This document shows positions 60,682 through 64,000 of a DNA stretch of 64,000 bases, in pieces (position 1 is the first letter of the stretch; every line of letters begins with the position of its first letter). Source of the stretch: Faucicola mancuniensis (GTDB taxonomy: Bacteria; Pseudomonadota; Gammaproteobacteria; Pseudomonadales; Moraxellaceae); contig NZ_CP171363.1 of NCBI RefSeq assembly GCF_046523945.1, positions 62,001 through 126,000 on the forward strand. The letters are read 5' to 3'. The notes under the pieces were generated by a model, which saw only the letters and a program-made list of their open reading frames with translations, made no database searches and was not told where the DNA came from. Made by a program: the position numbers and the translations under genes.

Positions 60682-61818
60682 TTAATCAAACTGTTTTTTA
60701 CCATTTCTTACAAACGGTAAAGAAATAATACGAACTTCAGTCGCTTTGCCACGCATATCCACATTTGCCGTTGTGTCAGTAGTCGTTGGAATACGAGCAA
60801 TGGCAATTGATTGCTTTAAACTTGGGCTAAATGTACCGCTGGTAATCACGCCTTTTTTGCCATTGGCAAGTGTAACTTCCATACCATCACGCAACACGCC
60901 ACGACCGTCAAGCACCAAGCCAACTTGCATGACATCTGTACCATCAGCAAGGGCTTTTTCTTGCTTGTCCTGCATGGCTTTGCGACCGATAAAATCACGC
61001 TCATCTTTGACCGCAAGCGTCCACGCCATACCGCACTCGTACGGATTAATGGTTTCATCCATTTCGTGTCCGTACAAATTCATACCTGCTTCTAGGCGTA
61101 GCGTATCTCTCGCCCCTAAGCCTGTTGGCGTAATGCCATTGTCTTTTAACAGATTAAAAAATTCACCTGCTTGGCTTTCTGGCAAAATCACTTCCACACC
61201 GTCTTCGCCTGTGTAACCTGTTTTGGCAACGAACCAATCTTTGCCTTCAATCTCGCTCAAATCTTTACCGACAAAGGGTTTTAATGCGTTTAAACTTTCC
61301 GCCCAAGTTGGTTTTGCATTTGCCAATTTTTCAATTGCTTTTGGACCTTGCACCGCAAGCATGGCAAGCTCTGGACGTTCGGTAATGGTAACATCAAAAC
61401 CAAAATCTTTGACAACTTTGTTAAATTGGGCTAAATCTTTATCACGCGTAGCGGCGTTTGACACGATACGGTATTCGGTTTCCGCTTCGTTCATGCGATA
61501 GGCGATTAAATCGTCAATCACGCCACCGTTGTCATTTAACATTGCTGAATAAATAGCTTTGCCGACCGTTTTTGCTTTGGCGATGTCGTTGGCAAGCAGT
61601 TTTTGTAACCAAGCCTTGCTATCCGCTCCGACAATGTCCGTTATCACCATATGCGACACATCAAACATACCTGCATCTGTACGAACGGCTTCGTGTTCGG
61701 CGATTTGTGAACCGTAATGAATTGGCAATTCCCAACCTGAAAAATCCACGATTTTACCGTTATTGTCAAGGTGAGATTGATAAAAAGGAGTGCGTTTTAG
61801 TTGTTTGTTGTCTGACAT
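60682..61818 (-). CDS. gcvT: aminomethyltransferase (T-protein)
   Basis: Transfers the methylene group from H-protein to tetrahydrofolate, releasing ammonia. The 378-residue protein starts KRTPFYQSHLDNNGKIVDFS, then GWELPIHYGSQ, and has VRTDAGMFDVSHM, LAVQGPKA, TGYTGEDGVEVI, LGARDTLRLEAGMNLYGHEM, and near the end GVITSGTFSPSLKQSIA. AAGGA before ATG. First gene of the region and directly downstream of the riboswitch. Confidence 0.96.
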   Translation of the reverse strand: MSDNKQLKRTPFYQSHLDNNGKIVDFSGWELPIHYGSQIAEHEAVRTDAGMFDVSHMVITDIVGADSKAWLQKLLANDIAKAKTVGKAIYSAMLNDNGGVIDDLIAYRMNEAETEYRIVSNAATRDKDLAQFNKVVKDFGFDVTITERPELAMLAVQGPKAIEKLANAKPTWAESLNALKPFVGKDLSEIEGKDWFVAKTGYTGEDGVEVILPESQAGEFFNLLKDNGITPTGLGARDTLRLEAGMNLYGHEMDETINPYECGMAWTLAVKDERDFIGRKAMQDKQEKALADGTDVMQVGLVLDGRGVLRDGMEVTLANGKKGVITSGTFSPSLKQSIAIARIPTTTDTTANVDMRGKATEVRIISLPFVRNGKKQFD

Positions 61819-61899
61819 GATAAATCCTTGTGAAATGGGTAAAATCTTAGATTACAAAAAAATAGGCGAAATTATCAATCAATACACCATGATTGATAA

Positions 61900-62222
61900 A
61901 GCCCTATCTGTCCTGTGACCTGAGATTTTCAACAAATGCCTATCAATACAATATAGACACTTATTTTTTCCCCTTCGGTGGTGCTTTTACCATTAATTTT
62001 GTTTATTTTGGGCGTATTCAATACGCCCCTACAAAAATGGTTAAAAAAAACACACTCTCCAGATTTATCACTTTTGATAATTTTGAAAAAAAAATAAAAG
62101 TGCAATTCCAGTCCTGTTACCTGAGCGATTATAGGGTTTTTACGCCTTCGGTGATGGTTATTGGTGATTTAAAAAAGGATTATTTTTTAAATTGATAACA
62201 AATCAAAAACCATACTCTCCTG
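61900..62222 (-). promoter_or_regulatory. tandem glycine riboswitch upstream of gcvT
   Basis: On the minus strand two aptamers follow each other. Aptamer 1 begins CAGGAGAG (62222-62215), has CACCGAAGGCG (about 62153-62143) and CTCAGGTAACAGGACTGG. Aptamer 2 begins CTGGAGAG (62062-62055), has CACCGAAGGGG (61980-61970) and CTCAGGTCACAGGACAG (ending near 61908). These are the conserved core elements of glycine riboswitches. A TTATCAATCA...TTGATTGATAA stem (about 61871-61900) between aptamer 2 and gcvT may be the expression platform. Confidence 0.9.
62010..62028. repeat. 19-nt palindrome inside the second aptamer
   Basis: GGGCGTATTCAATACGCCC is a perfect palindrome, within the arm of aptamer 2 closed by ACCATT/AATGGT. 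The adjoining CCTAC and the GC content unlike its surroundings suggest an inserted short repeat. Confidence 0.6.
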
Positions 62223-62320
62223 AAATATGTAACTATTATGCGTGGTTTTTATGATTTTGACAAGTGTTTTATCAATTTTTTTGATGGATGAACACATGAT
62301 TTTAAAGTTAATTTTTGGGA

Positions 62321-62566
62321 TTAAAGCCATTCATCATCTTCAGAAAAATGTTTTAAAGTCGCCTGTCTGTGGTATGTAAACACGCCCCAAATCCCCCCAA
62401 TAATGGCAATCGGTGCCAGTAAAATGGTCAATTGTAAAATCAAACAAATGATACCTTCTTTTTTGCGACTGACCGAAAAAAACACATAACACGGAAAAAT
62501 ACAAGCTATAGCAAGTCCCACTGAAATTTCCATTCCCAAGCGTTCGTAACGTCTTCTAAAGCCCAT
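62321..62566 (-). CDS. small hypothetical membrane protein, 81 aa
   Basis: Starts GFRRRYERLGMEISVGLAIA and has two membrane helices (about residues 10-28 and 37-60), the second ending IIGGIWGVFTYHR, with a charged tail FSEDDEWL. ATG 62566 is preferred to the open frame up to 62632 because GGAAAAG stands before it. Family not recognised. Divergent from queE and upstream of the riboswitch. Confidence 0.6.
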   Translation of the reverse strand: MGFRRRYERLGMEISVGLAIACIFPCYVFFSVSRKKEGIICLILQLTILLAPIAIIGGIWGVFTYHRQATLKHFSEDDEWL

Positions 62567-62654
62567 TTTCTTTTCCAAAATTTTGACAAAGCGAAACAGA
62601 TTTTTTGGCAAAAATTTGTTAAAATAACCCATTTTTAGACCAATTTAATCAAAA

Positions 62655-63371
62655 ATGCAAAATTCCTTACGCAACACCCACATTCCCACCACCGACCCAA
62701 ACGCAGGGTTAAAGGTTTCTGAGATTTTTTATTCGCTACAAGGGGAAGCCTTGACCTCAGGCTTGCCAACGATTTTTATCCGTTTGACAGGCTGTCCGCT
62801 TCGCTGTGTGTATTGCGATACCGAATACGCCTTTGTTGGCGGTGAGCGTTTTTCATTAGACGAGATTTTGGCAAAATGTCAAACGTTTCAGTGCAAACGC
62901 ATTTGTTTGACAGGTGGCGAGCCGTTGGCACAGCCGAATGCCATTGCTTTGATGAAGTTGTTGCTTGAACATGAGTACGAAATTTCGCTAGAAACGTCTG
63001 GGGCGTTATCGGTTGCCGATGTGCCTGTCGCTGTGTCAAAAGTCATGGATTTAAAAACGCCAAGTTCGCAAGAAGACGGCAAAAATCTGTGGGAAAATTT
63101 AGACTTTTTAACGCAAAATGACCAACTAAAGTTAGTGATTATGAATCGTGCGGATTATGATTGGGCGAAAGCAAAATTATTTGAGCATGATCTGCATAAA
63201 AAAGTCAATACCGTTTGGTTTTCGCCGATGTTTAACGTTTATGATGACCGTTCGCCTGAAGTACCAACGCTTGCCACTGAATTAGCGGAATGGATTTTGG
63301 CGGATAATTTGCCTGTGCGTTTTCAATTGCAATTACACAAAATTATTTGGGCTGATGCGAAAGGCAAATAA
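62655..63371 (+). CDS. queE: 7-carboxy-7-deazaguanine synthase
   Basis: Radical-SAM enzyme in queuosine precursor synthesis: makes 7-carboxy-7-deazaguanine from carboxy-tetrahydropterin. The 238-residue protein has VSEIFYSLQGEALTSGLPTIF, the cluster motif C-x3-C-x2-C in TGCPLRCVYCDTEYAF, LTGGEPLAQ and LETSGAL. Length is normal for the proteobacterial type. No other que gene is in view. Confidence 0.94.
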   Translation: MQNSLRNTHIPTTDPNAGLKVSEIFYSLQGEALTSGLPTIFIRLTGCPLRCVYCDTEYAFVGGERFSLDEILAKCQTFQCKRICLTGGEPLAQPNAIALMKLLLEHEYEISLETSGALSVADVPVAVSKVMDLKTPSSQEDGKNLWENLDFLTQNDQLKLVIMNRADYDWAKAKLFEHDLHKKVNTVWFSPMFNVYDDRSPEVPTLATELAEWILADNLPVRFQLQLHKIIWADAKGK

Positions 63372-63392
63372 TTTTGTTATAATCAGTTATCT

Positions 63393-64000
63393 GTAAGAAC
63401 CTCAAGCGTTATTTACACTTTGTTTAAAATAAAACTCCAACCACTCATAAGGAGTAAAGGTTTGAGTTTTGCCAGTAATATCATCTTTTTTAGTTAAAGA
63501 TGAATGGGGTTTAACGGTATTATAGAAATTAAGAAATCTTGTTAATTCTTGCTTTCTATGTTCACTACCTGTAAATTCACATTGTTCATGCCACATTTCC
63601 ATGAGCGTACGTATTACTCGTTCTGCTTTACCATTGGTTTGTGGTTTGGCAACTTTGGTGAATTTCTGATTGATGTTGTTATTATAACAGGCTTTGACAA
63701 ATTCATGGTCTTTTGTGCCTTTATATTCTGTGCCATTGTCAGAATAAATCACCTCAATCGTATAAGGGCAAGGTTTAATAACTTGTTCTGTCAGAAACTT
63801 AGCCGCACTAAAAGCTGTTTTGTCTGGCATAATACAAGCATACAGTTCACGAGAATAATCATCAATGGCAACAAACAGATATTCTCTAGGGCTGTTGCTA
63901 TTTTGTCCTTTGAGCAGTGGTAGGCGTTTTGTATCTACGTGTACCATCTCACCAGGATAGGATTTATTATAACGCTTGGCTTGTTTTTTGAGTTTGTCTT
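63393..64000 (-). mobile_element. right part of an IS481-family element, cut by window edge
   Basis: Holds the transposase above. The boundary at TG 63393, 22 bases after queE, is inferred from the position and the TG start; the other end is not visible, so neither repeats nor duplication can be checked. Confidence 0.6.
63402..64000 (-). CDS. IS481-type transposase (integrase core), 5' part beyond the window
   Basis: The frame runs from the right edge to 63402. It begins here with KLKKQAKRYNKSYPGEMVHV and has the DDE residues in VHVDTKRLPLL, EVIYSDNGTEYKG and TNGKAERVIRTLM, then LNFYNTVKPHSSL and a C-terminal TPYEWLEF. The N-terminal helix-turn-helix part is off the window. In this stretch the frame is intact. 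The presumed element end is near TGTAAGAACCTC at 63393. Confidence 0.85.
   Translation of the reverse strand, partial: DKLKKQAKRYNKSYPGEMVHVDTKRLPLLKGQNSNSPREYLFVAIDDYSRELYACIMPDKTAFSAAKFLTEQVIKPCPYTIEVIYSDNGTEYKGTKDHEFVKACYNNNINQKFTKVAKPQTNGKAERVIRTLMEMWHEQCEFTGSEHRKQELTRFLNFYNTVKPHSSLTKKDDITGKTQTFTPYEWLEFYFKQSVNNA

Noticed and set aside
61893..62195. Plus-strand open frame of 100 codons upstream of gcvT
   Set aside because: It lies exactly over the tandem glycine riboswitch on the other strand and has no ribosome site or protein-like pattern.
1..64000. CRISPR array, prophage or integrative element
   Set aside because: No regularly spaced repeats, no cas genes, no phage structural genes, and no integrase next to the two tRNA genes.
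1..64000. DNA uptake sequence repeats
   Set aside because: I looked for a recurrent short word in terminators and gene ends, like the Neisseria or Haemophilus uptake words, and saw no repeated one; a word-count would be needed to settle it.

Overview
The window looks like a chromosomal segment of an AT-rich gammaproteobacterium of the Moraxellaceae, most likely Moraxella or a close relative. Evidence: proteins read best as Moraxella/Psychrobacter/Acinetobacter-type homologues; SpoT has a decayed synthetase domain; two bacterioferritin genes lie side by side; gspL-gspM stands apart from other type II secretion genes; and an IS1016-like element is present. The assignment is inference from protein recognition; no search was run.

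Layout. 0.1-8 kb: glnS, ppiB-lpxH, tkt, a nitroreductase, gpsA and a Uma2-type nuclease. 8-13 kb: leucine genes leuB, leuD and leuC on the minus strand, facing a divergent LysR regulator. 13-26 kb: a decayed EamA transporter, rnt, pyrC, argG, a DegV protein, serS, dps, hda and the gspL-gspM pair. 25.6-32.7 kb is the accessory part: a VapBC pair, a dead IS1016-like element, an MFS transporter, an IS607-type element with an intact TnpB but only a stub of its recombinase, an IS5-type element with a frameshifted transposase, a palindromic repeat and an orphan YbdD-like gene. 32.6-48 kb: priA, ridA, spoT, rpoZ, a Sel1-type membrane protein, leuA with a divergent Lrp-type regulator, mfd, folD, and tRNA-Cys and tRNA-Leu. 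48-54.6 kb: rhodanese, grxC, secB, a pteridine reductase-like SDR, pdxA and an iron-storage block (two bacterioferritins and bfd, with a Fur-like box). 54.7-62.2 kb: a dispersed glycine cleavage region (gcvT, gcvH, gcvP) preceded by a tandem glycine riboswitch and interleaved with small genes and a decaying second toxin-antitoxin pair. The right edge holds queE and an IS481-type transposase that runs off the window.

How the genes work together. leuA, leuB, leuC and leuD together give the leucine branch (no dehydratase gene is missing), with LysR and Lrp regulators at the two loci. The gcv genes are probably switched by glycine through the riboswitch. The two bacterioferritins look complementary: one keeps the ferroxidase ligands but not the haem methionine, the other keeps the methionine but has lost several ferroxidase ligands.

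Main points of interest: the IS607/TnpB element that split a transcription terminator; the tandem glycine riboswitch with an enlarged arm; an in-frame amber codon 27 codons before the natural end of gcvP; the complementary bacterioferritins; a 15-bp palindrome covering the start codon of the MFS gene; a reciprocally decayed two-gene duplication (13.2 and 40.1 kb); and several small genes broken by one base at homopolymer tracts, which may be phase variation, decay or sequencing error. I found no CRISPR array, prophage or clearly new multi-gene defence system.
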